In this document: piece after piece, positions 53,090-62,152 of the stretch
How positions within the stretch are numbered: the first letter of the stretch is position 1
Layout of the letters: every line of letters starts with the position of its first letter
From: 2-02-FULL-55-14 sp964473365
GTDB taxonomy: Bacteria > Bacteroidota > Ignavibacteria > UBA10030
Reading direction: 5' to 3'
Length of the DNA stretch: 64,000 nucleotides
NCBI GenBank assembly: GCA_964473365.1
Contig: CAYYOV010000007.1
Span: forward strand, 29,961-93,960
Translations under genes and position numbers: made by a program
The notes under the pieces: model-generated
Database searches by the model: none
Told to the model about the DNA's origin: nothing
What the model saw: the letters and a program-made list of their open reading frames with translations, nothing else

Positions 53090-53190
53090 GATACAGAATC
53101 CGGGAGTGAGAATCCAGAAGTCGGAGGTCAGAAGCTTGTCCCGAGCGAAGCGGCCGAAGGCCGCGGAGTCGAGGGGCCAGAGACCGGAAG
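53090..53190. repeat. Dispersed-repeat-like intergenic sequence
   Basis: This gap contains GAATCCGGGAGTGAGAATCC followed by AGAAGTCGGAGGTCAGAAG. A perfect hairpin GCGGCC-GAA-GGCCGC (53150-53164) sits within CCGAGCGAAG...CGGAGTCGAGG. The tandem, purine-rich style is typical of dispersed intergenic repeats. Only one copy lies in the window, so the repeat call is inference. Confidence 0.35.
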
Positions 53191-53206
53191 CCAGGAGGGA
53201 GGCGCC

Positions 53207-53746
53207 TCATTCGCCGCAATCATGTTCCGTGTATTGCAGTTGTTCGGTCGCGAATCCTTTGGCTCGAAGATCTGCAACGAGACGCGCAAGAAGATCGGGA
53301 TCCATGCTCGGCGTGCGCGAAAGGATCCAGCAGTACTTCCGGCTCGGCAATCCCACCACCGCCCACCGGTACTCGGCTTCATCCAGGCCGAGGATCCAGT
53401 AGTCACCCCGGAACGGCCAGAAGAACTGGACGCGCAGCTTTGCGTTGTGACTTCCCTCGACAACGAACGCCTTGCCTTCGACCCGGTCCGTCCCGTCCCC
53501 CTTCTTGCACGTGTTGATGACCCGCACCGTGGAAGCGTCGACGATCTCGTACTCGGCAGTCGTACACGAACAGCCGCGCTGTTGCGACACTGGCAGACTG
53601 GCGATCTCGTACCATCGGCCGGCATAGCGCTGCAGGTCGACGGCGGGAACCGTGTCAAGGGGCGCATACGAGCCGCTGCAGCCAAAGAAGGTGAGGGCGG
53701 CGAGTGGCAACCAGAGAACCGAAGAGAGGGGCGCTGAGGGGGTCAT
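53207..53746 (-). CDS. blc: Bacterial lipocalin, probable outer-membrane lipoprotein
   Basis: A 179-residue Blc-type lipocalin, a beta-barrel that binds fatty acids or lysophospholipids at the cell envelope. The signal ends in a lipobox-like LTFFGC with Cys23. The diagnostic GRWYEIASLP is at 43-52, and the later motifs GDYWILGLDEAEYRWAVVG and ILSRTP are present. I start at the ATG at 53746 since AGGAGA lies six bases upstream. Upstream in-frame ATGs (53776, 53773) overlap the ABC permease end. It follows the efflux genes on the same strand. Confidence 0.88.
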   Translation of the reverse strand: MTPSAPLSSVLWLPLAALTFFGCSGSYAPLDTVPAVDLQRYAGRWYEIASLPVSQQRGCSCTTAEYEIVDASTVRVINTCKKGDGTDRVEGKAFVVEGSHNAKLRVQFFWPFRGDYWILGLDEAEYRWAVVGLPSRKYCWILSRTPSMDPDLLARLVADLRAKGFATEQLQYTEHDCGE

Positions 53747-53772
53747 GAGAGTCTCCTGTGCCGGGCGCGCCA

Positions 53773-54951
53773 TCAACCGGCACGCAGGGCGTTGACGATG
53801 TTCAGACGGGCAGCCCGAACCGAGGGGAGGAACCCGCCCGTGAAGCCCATGCCGAGCGCAAAAAGCAGCGAAGCAACCACAATGCCGGGCGTCAGTGCGA
53901 ACGAGAACGCCAGCTCGGAGAACGAGCTGAAATTGAGCGTCGACACGCGGACCAGCTGGAGGATCGAGCCGAGCCCGACCCCTATGATGCCTCCAATAAG
54001 GGACAGCAACAGCGACTCGGTGAGGAACGCAAACAAGATGCTCCGGCGGCGGAACCCGAGCGCGCGAAGGGTCCCAACCTCGACCGTTCGATTGGCCACG
54101 GCGGCGTACATCGTGATCATCGCCCCGACGACCGACCCCACGCTGAAGACGACCGTGATGAACGTGCCAAAGACCCGGATGAAGATCGCGAGGAACTCGG
54201 ATTGCTCGGCGAAGAAGGCCTGTTCTCGTTTCGGTTCGAACTGGTTCAGGCGCTGGTCGGCCTCGAAAGCCCGCCGGAAGTCGTCGAACTTCTCCGCCCC
54301 CTCCAATCGCAGGGTCATCGTCGACACGCTGCTGCCGCGGTTGAATGCCGTCAGAAGCTGGAGAGCGTCACCCCACATCTCGGATTCGAAGCCGCTCTTT
54401 TCGGCCTCGAAGATGCCGACGACCGTCCAATCGTCCCCCGCAAATCGCACTTTGTCGCCGATGGATGCTCCGCTGAACCGCGCTGCGATCGAGGAACCCG
54501 CGATGATCTCGCGGGCCCCGTAGGTAAACATCCGCCCCTCGACGATCCGCACCTGGGGCCTGAGGAGCGAAGCTTGCGGTGAAACGCCACGCACGGTCAC
54601 ATTGCTCACGCCGCCGTCGGGCTTCTGGAGATTGATGACGACAACCGGCTCTCCCGACGTGACAGGTGTTCCGTCCGCCGTCCTGGCGATAAACGGAAGC
54701 GTGCGAACAATGTTCGCCACGTCGCCCGGGAGGATGCTGGAGATCTCACCCTGCGATCCCTTTCGGGAGACGATGACATTGTCCGGAAGGCCCGTCGACA
54801 CAAGCGTCGTCTCCACGCCGGCCGCCATCATGAGGACGGCGGTAAAGACGAAGACGACCAGCGCGATGCCGGTCACGGTGATCGTCATCGTGAGGCGGCG
54901 TGCGACCAGGTTTCGAAGGATGTACGACATCGGTATCTTCATCGGATTCAT
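53773..54951 (-). CDS. ABC transporter permease (FtsX/MacB type), second copy
   Basis: A 392-residue inner-membrane permease. The first helix (21-42, TITVTGIALVVFVFTAVLMM) precedes a periplasmic MacB-core domain (about 45-270). Three helices follow with the FtsX-domain pattern MYAAVANRTVEVGTLRALGFRR. TAGGAG upstream supports the start at 54951. It lies 36 bases after the other permease and forms a heterodimer with it, by analogy to MacB/LolCE systems. Substrate unknown. Confidence 0.9.
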   Translation of the reverse strand: MNPMKIPMSYILRNLVARRLTMTITVTGIALVVFVFTAVLMMAAGVETTLVSTGLPDNVIVSRKGSQGEISSILPGDVANIVRTLPFIARTADGTPVTSGEPVVVINLQKPDGGVSNVTVRGVSPQASLLRPQVRIVEGRMFTYGAREIIAGSSIAARFSGASIGDKVRFAGDDWTVVGIFEAEKSGFESEMWGDALQLLTAFNRGSSVSTMTLRLEGAEKFDDFRRAFEADQRLNQFEPKREQAFFAEQSEFLAIFIRVFGTFITVVFSVGSVVGAMITMYAAVANRTVEVGTLRALGFRRRSILFAFLTESLLLSLIGGIIGVGLGSILQLVRVSTLNFSSFSELAFSFALTPGIVVASLLFALGMGFTGGFLPSVRAARLNIVNALRAG

Positions 54952-54987
54952 ACGGGGACTCCTACGGGGTCTTGATGCACGGTCGCG

Positions 54988-56148
54988 TCAGCCGATGAAC
55001 CGAAGGCCATCGACAATGCGGGTACGAAGCGCCCGCTGGATCGGGAACAGCGCTGCAGCGACACCGACGACGATCGCAGCCGAGCCTGCGAGGATCAACG
55101 TGGTCGGCTCGATCGTGAAGACCGGAAAGAAACCCTTGGGTACGACGGCCTCAAAGCCCTGGACCATCGGAAAGGTCAGAACGATGCCCGTGCCGGCGCC
55201 GACGCACGAGATGAGCAATGCCTCGCCGAAGATCAGTCCGACGAGATGTCCGCCGGAGAATCCGAGCGTCTTCAGGACCGCGTACTCACGCGTACGCTCG
55301 CGGGCCGACATGATCATCGTATTCCCGAGCACCAGCATGATGATGCCGACGATGACGAACGAGATGAAGTTCATCGCGTCGATAATGGCGCTGGATGCCG
55401 CCACAAAGCTCTGCTGAAACGCGCGCTCCGTTTCGGTCTTCGTCTCTGCGCGCGAATTTCGGAACAGGCCGTCCACCTGCTCGGAGATCTCGGCCGATCG
55501 GGCCGGGTCGGCGATCTTGATGATATACCAGCCGACCTGCCCCTCGCGGCCGGGCATGTCCTGTTTCATCCGCTCGTCAACGTACGTCCAGTGGAACAAC
55601 ATCTGCGTCGCGTCGACCGTCTTGTCGCGCGGACGATAGATGGCACGCACTACGAAGTCCCATGTTCCCGGATAGATATCCCCCTCGAGGCGCATGGGAT
55701 CGCCGACTTTCAGCCCATATTGACGCGCGATCGACTCTCCGATGATGCAGGCGTTCCGTTCGCGCTGGAAGTCCGCCAATTGGGCTGGATCGATCAGGAA
55801 CTCCGGATAAACCTCGGGAAAAGTGATGGGGTCGACGGCGATGCGGGCGAAGAAGTTGTTCTTGTCGATGTACACCCCTCCGAACCAATTGGCGAACGAG
55901 ACGGTCGTGACGCCGGGGACCTTCTCGATCTGCGCCTTGTAGGCGTATGGCAACGGGAAAATGAACGAGACCGCTTGCCGAGTAATGAGGCGGTTCGCTG
56001 CGGAAGCCTCTACGCCGGCGTACCAGGCCGTGTAGACGGTACGAAGAATGCCAAAAGCCATCACGGCCACGGCGATCCCGACGATGGTCAGGAACGTTCG
56101 AAGCTTATGACGGAAGGCGTTCTTGAAGATGAGCTTGAGTACGCGCAT
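54988..56148 (-). CDS. ABC transporter permease (FtsX/MacB type), first copy
   Basis: A 386-residue permease with the same layout: N-terminal helix (18-38, FLTIVGIAVAVMAFGILR), periplasmic domain, and C-terminal helices with MSARERTREYAVLKTLGFSG. I start at 56148, ten bases after the ATPase stop; an AAGGAGAT sequence precedes it. A longer ATG at 56214 would overlap the ATPase gene by 56 bases. It shares low similarity with its neighbour, so an old duplication is likely. Confidence 0.9.
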   Translation of the reverse strand: MRVLKLIFKNAFRHKLRTFLTIVGIAVAVMAFGILRTVYTAWYAGVEASAANRLITRQAVSFIFPLPYAYKAQIEKVPGVTTVSFANWFGGVYIDKNNFFARIAVDPITFPEVYPEFLIDPAQLADFQRERNACIIGESIARQYGLKVGDPMRLEGDIYPGTWDFVVRAIYRPRDKTVDATQMLFHWTYVDERMKQDMPGREGQVGWYIIKIADPARSAEISEQVDGLFRNSRAETKTETERAFQQSFVAASSAIIDAMNFISFVIVGIIMLVLGNTMIMSARERTREYAVLKTLGFSGGHLVGLIFGEALLISCVGAGTGIVLTFPMVQGFEAVVPKGFFPVFTIEPTTLILAGSAAIVVGVAAALFPIQRALRTRIVDGLRFIG

Positions 56149-56158
56149 GGCGATCTCC

Positions 56159-56827
56159 TTAGACCAGGTCGCCTTTGTCGAGATGACGCCGCACATGCGC
56201 CCGCTCGGCGGCATGCGGATCGTGCGTCACCATCACGATCGTTTTCTTGAACTCGCGATTCAGACGCTCCATCAGCGTGAGGATCTCTTCTGCCGACGTT
56301 CGGTCCAGGTCCCCCGTTGGCTCATCTGCGACAATGATCGTAGGATCAGTCACGATTGCCCGGGCGATGGCGACCCGTTGTTCCTGGCCGCCGGAGAGCT
56401 GTTTGGGGTAGTGATACATCCGTTCGGCAAGACCTACAACAGAGAGGGCAAACTCCACCCGCTTCCGTCGTTCTGCCTTCTGCAGCGACGTCAGGAGCAA
56501 GGGAAGCTCGACGTTCTCGAACGCCGTCAGGACGGGGATCAGATTATAGAACTGAAAGATGAACCCGATATTGTTCGAGCGCCAGCGGGCGAGCGCCGAT
56601 TCGCTGAGCGTGCTGATATCCACACCCTTGACGGCGATGCTCCCCTTTGTCGGCCGGTCGATCCCCGCGATGAGGTTCAGGAGAGTCGTCTTGCCGGACC
56701 CAGACGGCCCCATAAGGGCAACAAATTCGCCCTCAGGCACGTCGAGACTCAGATTGTGAAGGACGGGCACGTCGAACGTATCCCGCTTGTAGACCTTGGC
56801 GACGTTTCGGATCTCGATGAGAGCCAT
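56159..56827 (-). CDS. ABC transporter ATP-binding protein (MacB/LolD type)
   Basis: A 222-residue cytoplasmic ATPase. Walker A GPSGSGKTT is at 40-48, the Q-loop in FQFYNLIPVLTAFENV near 92, the signature LSGGQ at 144-148, Walker B IIVADEPTGDLD at 164-175, and the switch His in MVTHD. All are complete. It powers the two permeases that follow, and lies 63 bases after the adaptor gene, making a four-gene efflux or lipoprotein-type system. Confidence 0.95.
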   Translation of the reverse strand: MALIEIRNVAKVYKRDTFDVPVLHNLSLDVPEGEFVALMGPSGSGKTTLLNLIAGIDRPTKGSIAVKGVDISTLSESALARWRSNNIGFIFQFYNLIPVLTAFENVELPLLLTSLQKAERRKRVEFALSVVGLAERMYHYPKQLSGGQEQRVAIARAIVTDPTIIVADEPTGDLDRTSAEEILTLMERLNREFKKTIVMVTHDPHAAERAHVRRHLDKGDLV

Positions 56828-56890
56828 ACGGAGGGCCTTGAAGTGGTTCGATTATCGGACTGTCGGTTTACGTGGTCGGACGACCCCACG

Positions 56891-58075
56891 CTACTTGATA
56901 CTCACAGACGCGCCATCGACGACATCGTCACCAGGCCGGTCGATCACCTTCTCTCCCGACGCGAGGCCAGAGGTCACTTCACGGAAGGCGCCAAAGGTGC
57001 GTCCGAGTTGGACCGGAACTTCCACGGCGCGCTTGTCGGAGACCTTGAAGACCACGGTCCGGCCGTTGCGCTCCGCGAGCGCGCTGGAAACGACGGTCAA
57101 CACCGGCTTCTGCTCAAGCTCTGCGGATCCGGTGGCCTTCGTGAGAAAGAGGACCTTGGCGCTCATCTCGGGGAGCACGCGCGCGTCGTACGACACGAAT
57201 CCAACCTTGACCATCACTGTCGCCTTTGCCCGATCGGCGGTCGGGACGATCTTGGCCACAAACCCCTGGTAGCGTTTCTCCGGGTACGCGTCGAGCGTGA
57301 TCTCCGTCGGCTGATCCGGCGCGATGCGTTCGATGTTCGACTCAGAGACGTCGGCCTCGACCTGCAGCGAGGTCATGTCGGCGATCGTGACCACGGCCGC
57401 GCGTGAGGAAGCGCTGGCCGCGAACGGAGCAACGATCTCCCCGACGTCGGCGTTCTTCGTAAGCACGGTGCCGTCAAACGGCGATCGGATAAGCATGTTC
57501 TCCAGCGCGACCTCGGCGCCCGACACCTGGGCCTTGGCCAGCTCAATGCCGGCGAGCACACGATCAAAGCGAGATTGTGCGGCTTCAAGCTCGGCTTGCG
57601 ATGCGAGGGCCTTGTCGACAAGCGAACGCACGCGGCCAAGCGACTGTCGCGCGTCGACAAGATCGGCCTCATACACCTTCAGGTTGGCGCGCGCCTGGTC
57701 GAGCTGCGCGCGAATGTCGCTGTCGTCAAGCCGGGCGATCACCTGGTCCTTGCGAACACGATCACCCTCCACGACGCCAAGGTACGCCAGGCGTCCCGTT
57801 CCCTTCGAGGCAACCGCCGCCTTCCGCTGCGCGACAACGTATCCACTGGCCGTCAGCACTGCGTTGGTCTGTGCAGGAGACGTGAACGCAACAGTGACCA
57901 GCTTGACCTCGGGCGCCGGGGCCAGAAGACGTCCCCAGTAGTAGGAAACCGCTACCGCAACCACCAGGACAGCTGCGGCCCAGAGTCCGAGTTTTGCAGG
58001 CGAAAACCGGCGTGGTGGTGGCTCGCCCGATCTATCGATACGGAGGGCAGACAGGTCAGCGTTCTTTGCGTCCAT
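56891..58075 (-). CDS. Periplasmic adaptor (HlyD/MacA-like membrane fusion protein)
   Basis: A 394-residue adaptor linking an inner-membrane pump to an outer-membrane channel. A single membrane helix lies at about 29-50. The biotinyl-lipoyl halves (KGTGRLAYLGVVEGDRVRKD, and MLIRSPFDGTVLTKNADVGE) flank a helical hairpin, and beta-barrel and membrane-proximal domains follow. It heads the leftward ABC operon, so a MacAB-type tripartite exporter is the best model. No TolC gene is nearby. Confidence 0.9.
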   Translation of the reverse strand: MDAKNADLSALRIDRSGEPPPRRFSPAKLGLWAAAVLVVAVAVSYYWGRLLAPAPEVKLVTVAFTSPAQTNAVLTASGYVVAQRKAAVASKGTGRLAYLGVVEGDRVRKDQVIARLDDSDIRAQLDQARANLKVYEADLVDARQSLGRVRSLVDKALASQAELEAAQSRFDRVLAGIELAKAQVSGAEVALENMLIRSPFDGTVLTKNADVGEIVAPFAASASSRAAVVTIADMTSLQVEADVSESNIERIAPDQPTEITLDAYPEKRYQGFVAKIVPTADRAKATVMVKVGFVSYDARVLPEMSAKVLFLTKATGSAELEQKPVLTVVSSALAERNGRTVVFKVSDKRAVEVPVQLGRTFGAFREVTSGLASGEKVIDRPGDDVVDGASVSIK

Positions 58076-58296
58076 GAATCAATCCAAAGGGTGGGTAAAG
58101 GCCGGGTCGAGGGGGAGGTCACCGACCGAATCAAGATACCCAGAAAACGCGGAAGTCTCGCTCTTCGTTTCTGCAACCATTAGAAAGCGCATGCAAAACG
58201 GGCTTTCGAAATTCAAAATACGCGAGGGATCCGCGAAGATAGAGACGAAATCGGCCAGAGGAGGCTTGGGGTCGGTCGATGACGATCAGAATCGGA

Positions 58297-58938
58297 CTAT
58301 GCGCTTCCAGGGGACCGCTCAGGCACCAGATAGATGAGCGGCACGCCGATAATAGTGACGAGCACTTTGACAGCGACGTTCGTTCCGACGATGGCCCATA
58401 CGACGGCCGTTTCGTAGACGCCGCCAAAGGCGAGGAAGGCAAAGAGCAAACTGTCAACCGGTACACTCACACCGTTGCTGACCAGGACGCGGGCCCACTG
58501 ACGCGAAGGACCCATCCGGTCCACCCACCGGTGATAGACCGAAGTATCGAGAAGTTCAGATACGACCTCGGCAAGGATCGATGCTCCGACGATGCGCCAC
58601 ACGGGGGTCAACAGCAGGGCGAAAGCCGTTTGCTCACCCACGGCGGGATCGGCGGGCAGCTGTCCGACCAGCCAGAAGAATGCGGCCATGACAACATTAA
58701 TAATCGCAGCAAGCCAGATCATCGTCCGCGCGGCCGAGATACCGGCGGTCTTGTGGACCAGGTCGCGGAGCGTGAAGGTGAGGGGATAGATCAGCGTGCC
58801 GGCGTCCATCGACCAACCAGCCAGGAGGACGATGCGAAGGCTGGCGATATCGGAGATCATTTGTGCGGCGGTGTATGCCGCCACAACGACCACGAGGCGG
58901 CGCGTCACCGTTCCGTCCATCGTACGCTCTGTTCCCAT
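58297..58938 (-). CDS. Queuosine precursor transporter-like (VUT/YhhQ family) protein
   Basis: A 213-residue inner-membrane protein with about six helices. The pattern YTAAQMISDIASLRIVLLAGW, then DAGTLIYPLTFTLRDLVHKT and ASILAEVVSELLDTSVYHRW, matches the YhhQ/VUT group, whose studied members import queuine or preQ precursors. The assignment to that substrate is by family only. The ATG at 58938 overlaps the end of the SDR gene by 34 bases; the ATG at 58920 is an alternative. No other queuosine gene is in the window. Confidence 0.82.
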   Translation of the reverse strand: MGTERTMDGTVTRRLVVVVAAYTAAQMISDIASLRIVLLAGWSMDAGTLIYPLTFTLRDLVHKTAGISAARTMIWLAAIINVVMAAFFWLVGQLPADPAVGEQTAFALLLTPVWRIVGASILAEVVSELLDTSVYHRWVDRMGPSRQWARVLVSNGVSVPVDSLLFAFLAFGGVYETAVVWAIVGTNVAVKVLVTIIGVPLIYLVPERSPGSA

Positions 58939-59705
58939 AAGGCCTTTTGAAATGCCTCATCCCGACTGAGCACCGAGGGCGAAGTCTCCTTCGCGTCGGC
59001 GAAATATCGGCCGGTCAGACCTTCGACCAACGGAGACGTCACAAGAAAGACGGAGGTCTCTGCACCGCGCTGGACCGATGCCCCGCTCATACTGAAGCCG
59101 GCCCTGAGGAGCTTCGTTGTGATGACGCCCGGATGGAGCACATTCGACGTGATGCCGTCGCGCTCGATCCGTCGGGCCAAGGCGTTCGAGAACAGGACGT
59201 TCGCCAGCTTTGATGCGGCGTATGCATGATACGGGGTGAATGCATCTGCGTCGTTGATCGTGGCTAGGTCGAAGGCGCCGCGCGTGTGGGCGACCGAGCT
59301 CACCGTCACGATGCGCGAGGGCGCGCCGGAGCGAAGCGAATCGAGCACGAGATCGGTGAGCAAGAAGTGGGAGAGATGATTGACGGCAAATGTCATTTCA
59401 AACCCGTCAGCGCTCTTTCGATACTCATTCATGTACACGCCGGCGTTGTTCACGAGCGCCTTGAGAGAAGGCGTAGCTTTCCGGATCTGACCGGCCAGCC
59501 CCCGCACCGCATCGAGGGAGCCGAGGTCACCGTGCACCGGCTCCACCTTGGCGGCCATCACCTTTGTGCGGACCTCGTCGCAGGCCTGCGACGCACTGTC
59601 GTTGGTGCGTCCGTGGACAAGCACGCGAAATCCACGTGCCGCCAGTTCGATGGCTGTTTGCTTTCCGATGCCGTCTGTCGCACCGGTGATCAGGATGGTG
59701 TCCAT
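58905..59705 (-). CDS. Short-chain dehydrogenase/reductase
   Basis: A 266-residue cytoplasmic oxidoreductase of the SDR family, close to retinol-dehydrogenase-like members. The nucleotide loop TGATDGIG is at 7-14, NNAG near 85, and the catalytic YxxxK as YAASK near 157 with Ser upstream in TVSSVAHT. An Arg after the first beta strand (HGR) favours NADP(H). The start is at 59705; upstream in-frame sequence is not family-like. Substrate unknown. It lies 46 bases after the TauE/SafE gene. Confidence 0.9.
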   Translation of the reverse strand: MDTILITGATDGIGKQTAIELAARGFRVLVHGRTNDSASQACDEVRTKVMAAKVEPVHGDLGSLDAVRGLAGQIRKATPSLKALVNNAGVYMNEYRKSADGFEMTFAVNHLSHFLLTDLVLDSLRSGAPSRIVTVSSVAHTRGAFDLATINDADAFTPYHAYAASKLANVLFSNALARRIERDGITSNVLHPGVITTKLLRAGFSMSGASVQRGAETSVFLVTSPLVEGLTGRYFADAKETSPSVLSRDEAFQKALWEQSVRWTER

Positions 59706-59751
59706 GGAGAACACAATTGAAAATGAACGAAACGGGAGTTTGGAGTACGAT

Positions 59752-60489
59752 TCAGGCGGCGAACAGCAGCTTGGCGCCGGCAATCACCAACACGATGGCG
59801 AGGAGCCGCTTGATCGTCGTCTGCGGAAGCCGATGGCTTCCAAGGTACGAACCGGCTGTTCCTCCGACGACGGCCGTGGCCGCCAACACGAGCGCCGGCG
59901 TCGGGAAGGCGCTCGTGGCGCTGATATTTCCAGCAAGCCCGGCGAACGAGTTCGTGAGGATAAAGACGGCAGAAACGGCCCCGGCCGCCTTCGCCCGGGC
60001 CCAACCAGCAAGGATCAACACCGGCGTCAAGAAAATGCCTCCCCCGGTGCCGGTCAATCCGGCGAGCAGTCCGAGCGCGCCCCCGAGCAACAGCGCGACG
60101 ATCGTCGACGGCTCCCGTGACACCACATCGTCCGACGGTCGCATCAGGAGTCGCACGGCTGACGCCAGGAGAACGATCCCGATGAGCCGCTTCAACACTT
60201 CCGCCGGCAATGCGACATACCCCCCGACGAACGCCAGCGGGACGGCCGTCAGCGCGAACGGCCAGAACAGCCGCCATACAAAATGTCCGCTCCGCCAGAA
60301 TTGCCAGCTGGCGATCGTGGCCACAAGAATGTTCAACACCAGCGCCGTCGGCCGGATCACGTCAGGCGCGACGCTGAGGAGCGACATGACGGCAATATAC
60401 CCCGATGCACCGGCGTGCCCCACGGATGAATAGAGGAACGCGATCAGCAAAATGCCGGCGGCAAGGAGCGGGAGTTGGTCGGGGGACAT
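59752..60489 (-). CDS. TauE/SafE family transporter
   Basis: A 245-residue inner-membrane protein with about eight helices in two repeated halves, of the sulfite/organosulfonate exporter family (DUF81). The first half has YSSVGHAGASGYIAVMSLL and the second GLLAGLTGTGGGIFLTPVLI, the repeated Gly-rich motifs of the family. I start at 60489; an ATG at 60510 would add seven residues. The substrate is unknown, since family members range from sulfite to metal-linked roles. Confidence 0.88.
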   Translation of the reverse strand: MSPDQLPLLAAGILLIAFLYSSVGHAGASGYIAVMSLLSVAPDVIRPTALVLNILVATIASWQFWRSGHFVWRLFWPFALTAVPLAFVGGYVALPAEVLKRLIGIVLLASAVRLLMRPSDDVVSREPSTIVALLLGGALGLLAGLTGTGGGIFLTPVLILAGWARAKAAGAVSAVFILTNSFAGLAGNISATSAFPTPALVLAATAVVGGTAGSYLGSHRLPQTTIKRLLAIVLVIAGAKLLFAA

Positions 60490-60597
60490 GCGAAAAACGA
60501 TTTGCCGCAAAGAACAGCCGGAGGCCCAGAACAGACGTCGCGTAAGCGACGATCAAAATTCAATAGAGACCAAATCGACCTTCCATCATCAGTGCCT

Positions 60598-60622
60598 TGT
60601 CACGAACAGGCAATTCGTGACA
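60598..60622. promoter_or_regulatory. Interrupted palindrome upstream of the TauE/SafE gene
   Basis: TGTCACGAA (60598-60606) and TTCGTGACA (60614-60622) form perfect 9-base inverted arms around seven bases. It lacks a T-run, so an operator for a dimeric repressor is more likely than a terminator. No regulator gene is adjacent. Confidence 0.4.
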
Positions 60623-60648
60623 TACTACGTAACTGCCATCGAAGAAAC

Positions 60649-60679
60649 AAAAAGGCGGCCGGAACCAACCGACCGCCTT
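60649..60679 (-). terminator. Terminator after pntB
   Basis: AAGGCGG (60652-60658) pairs with CCGCCTT (60673-60679), with three more pairs inside after a mismatch. On the minus strand five T follow (60653-60649). It begins 73 bases past the pntB stop. Confidence 0.65.
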
Positions 60680-60751
60680 CAGATTTGCACCTAAAAGCAT
60701 TCACCGCCAAGGCGCCGAGGCGCAAAGAACGCATCGTCGGCTCGGCTGATT

Positions 60752-62152
60752 CTACTTCTTCATCATACCCACGAGATTTGTCAGCGTGGCTTTCGCGTCG
60801 CCGAACACCATCATCGTGTTCTTCTGGTAGAAGAGCTCGTTATCCTCGCCGGCGAATCCCGGATTCAGGCTGCGCTTGCAGACCATGACAGTCCTGGCCT
60901 TGTCGGCGTTCAGGATGGGCATGCCGTAGAGCGGACTGTTCTTCTTGTGGCGTGCGCCGGGGTTGACGACGTCGTTCGCCCCGATGACCAGGGCGACGTC
61001 GGTGTTCTGGAAGTCGTCGTTGATCTGGTCCATCTCGAGAAGGAGATCGTATGGGACGTTCGCTTCGGCGAGGAGCACGTTCATGTGACCGGGCATACGC
61101 CCCGCCACCGGGTGGATGGCGTAGCGTACCTCGACCCCGCGAGCGATCAGCAGGCTCGCCAGCTCCTGCAACACGTGCTGGGCCTGCGCGACCGCCAGAC
61201 CGTATCCCGGGATGATGACGACCGATTGCGCGTTCTCCAGGATGGATGCGACGTCGTCCGGCGTGTATCGGATGACCGTCTTTTGTTCGCCGGCGGATTC
61301 ATCGGGCACGTAGTCGGCTCCGACGCCCGCGAAAAGAACGTTCGCCAGCGAGCGATTCATCGCCTTGCACATGATGTCCGTGAGGATGATGCCCGACGTG
61401 CCGACGAGTGTTCCGCTGATGATGAGGACGTTGTTACCGAGGACGAACCCCGTCATGGCGCCCGCCAGGCCGGAGTAGGAGTTCATGAGCGAGATCACGA
61501 CAGGCATGTCGGCTCCGCCGATCGGGATAACGCTTGTTACGCCCAAGACCATCGACAGGCCTATGATGGCCAGCGGCAGGTACCAGAGTGACGGGTCGGC
61601 GACAAAGAATCCCCCCATCACGAGGATCGTCAGGAGGATTACCGCGTTGATCTGCTTCTGCATCGGGTAGAGGATCGGTGCGCTCTTCATCATGCCGTGC
61701 AGCTTCGCGGCCGCCACCAGGCTGCCGACGATCGTCACCGTGCCGATGAGCATGCTGAGGACGATCGTGATGAGCACAACAAGGTCGATCTCTCCGCCGG
61801 CCCAGACATTGAAGGCGGCATCGCCCGAGAGGCGAAGATATTCAGCGTAGGCCACAAGGGTTGACGCGCCACCGCCCAAACCGTTCAGCACGCCGACCAT
61901 CTGCGGCATGTCGGTCATCTTGACGCGGATCGAAAGATAGAGGCCGATAGCAGAGCCGACCAGCAAGCCAGCAAGGATGTACTCGAACGCCAGGATCTTC
62001 TGGTCCATCAGCGTCACGACGATGGCCAGGAGCATTCCAAGGCCGCTGATCACGTTGCCGCGCCGCGCGCTGCGGGCGGACGACATCATCTTAAGGCCGA
62101 GGATGAAGCAGACAGACGCGATCAGATACGCAAGGAGGGCGAACGTGCTCAT
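60752..62152 (-). CDS. pntB: Proton-translocating NAD(P)+ transhydrogenase subunit beta
   Basis: PntB combines membrane helices (domain II) with the NADP(H)-binding domain III of the proton-driven enzyme that makes NADPH from NADH. The 466 residues start with about nine helices (FALLAYLIASVCFILGLKMM). Domain III shows VVIIPGYGLAVAQAQHVLQE, GRMPGHMNVLLAEANVPYD and DVALVIGANDVVNP, all NADP-binding signatures. The ATG overlaps the pntAB stop (ATGA). It is complete. Confidence 0.97.
   Translation of the reverse strand: MSTFALLAYLIASVCFILGLKMMSSARSARRGNVISGLGMLLAIVVTLMDQKILAFEYILAGLLVGSAIGLYLSIRVKMTDMPQMVGVLNGLGGGASTLVAYAEYLRLSGDAAFNVWAGGEIDLVVLITIVLSMLIGTVTIVGSLVAAAKLHGMMKSAPILYPMQKQINAVILLTILVMGGFFVADPSLWYLPLAIIGLSMVLGVTSVIPIGGADMPVVISLMNSYSGLAGAMTGFVLGNNVLIISGTLVGTSGIILTDIMCKAMNRSLANVLFAGVGADYVPDESAGEQKTVIRYTPDDVASILENAQSVVIIPGYGLAVAQAQHVLQELASLLIARGVEVRYAIHPVAGRMPGHMNVLLAEANVPYDLLLEMDQINDDFQNTDVALVIGANDVVNPGARHKKNSPLYGMPILNADKARTVMVCKRSLNPGFAGEDNELFYQKNTMMVFGDAKATLTNLVGMMKK

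Noticed and set aside
53758..54582. Plus-strand open frame of 274 codons
   Set aside because: Antisense of the ABC permease; no ribosome-binding site or domain.
56123..57406. Plus-strand open frame of 427 codons
   Set aside because: Antisense of the ABC ATPase and adaptor genes, both with intact motifs.
58131..58137. TATCTTG box (minus strand) upstream of the adaptor gene
   Set aside because: It matches the lon -7 box but has no TTG at 20 bases or nearby spacing.
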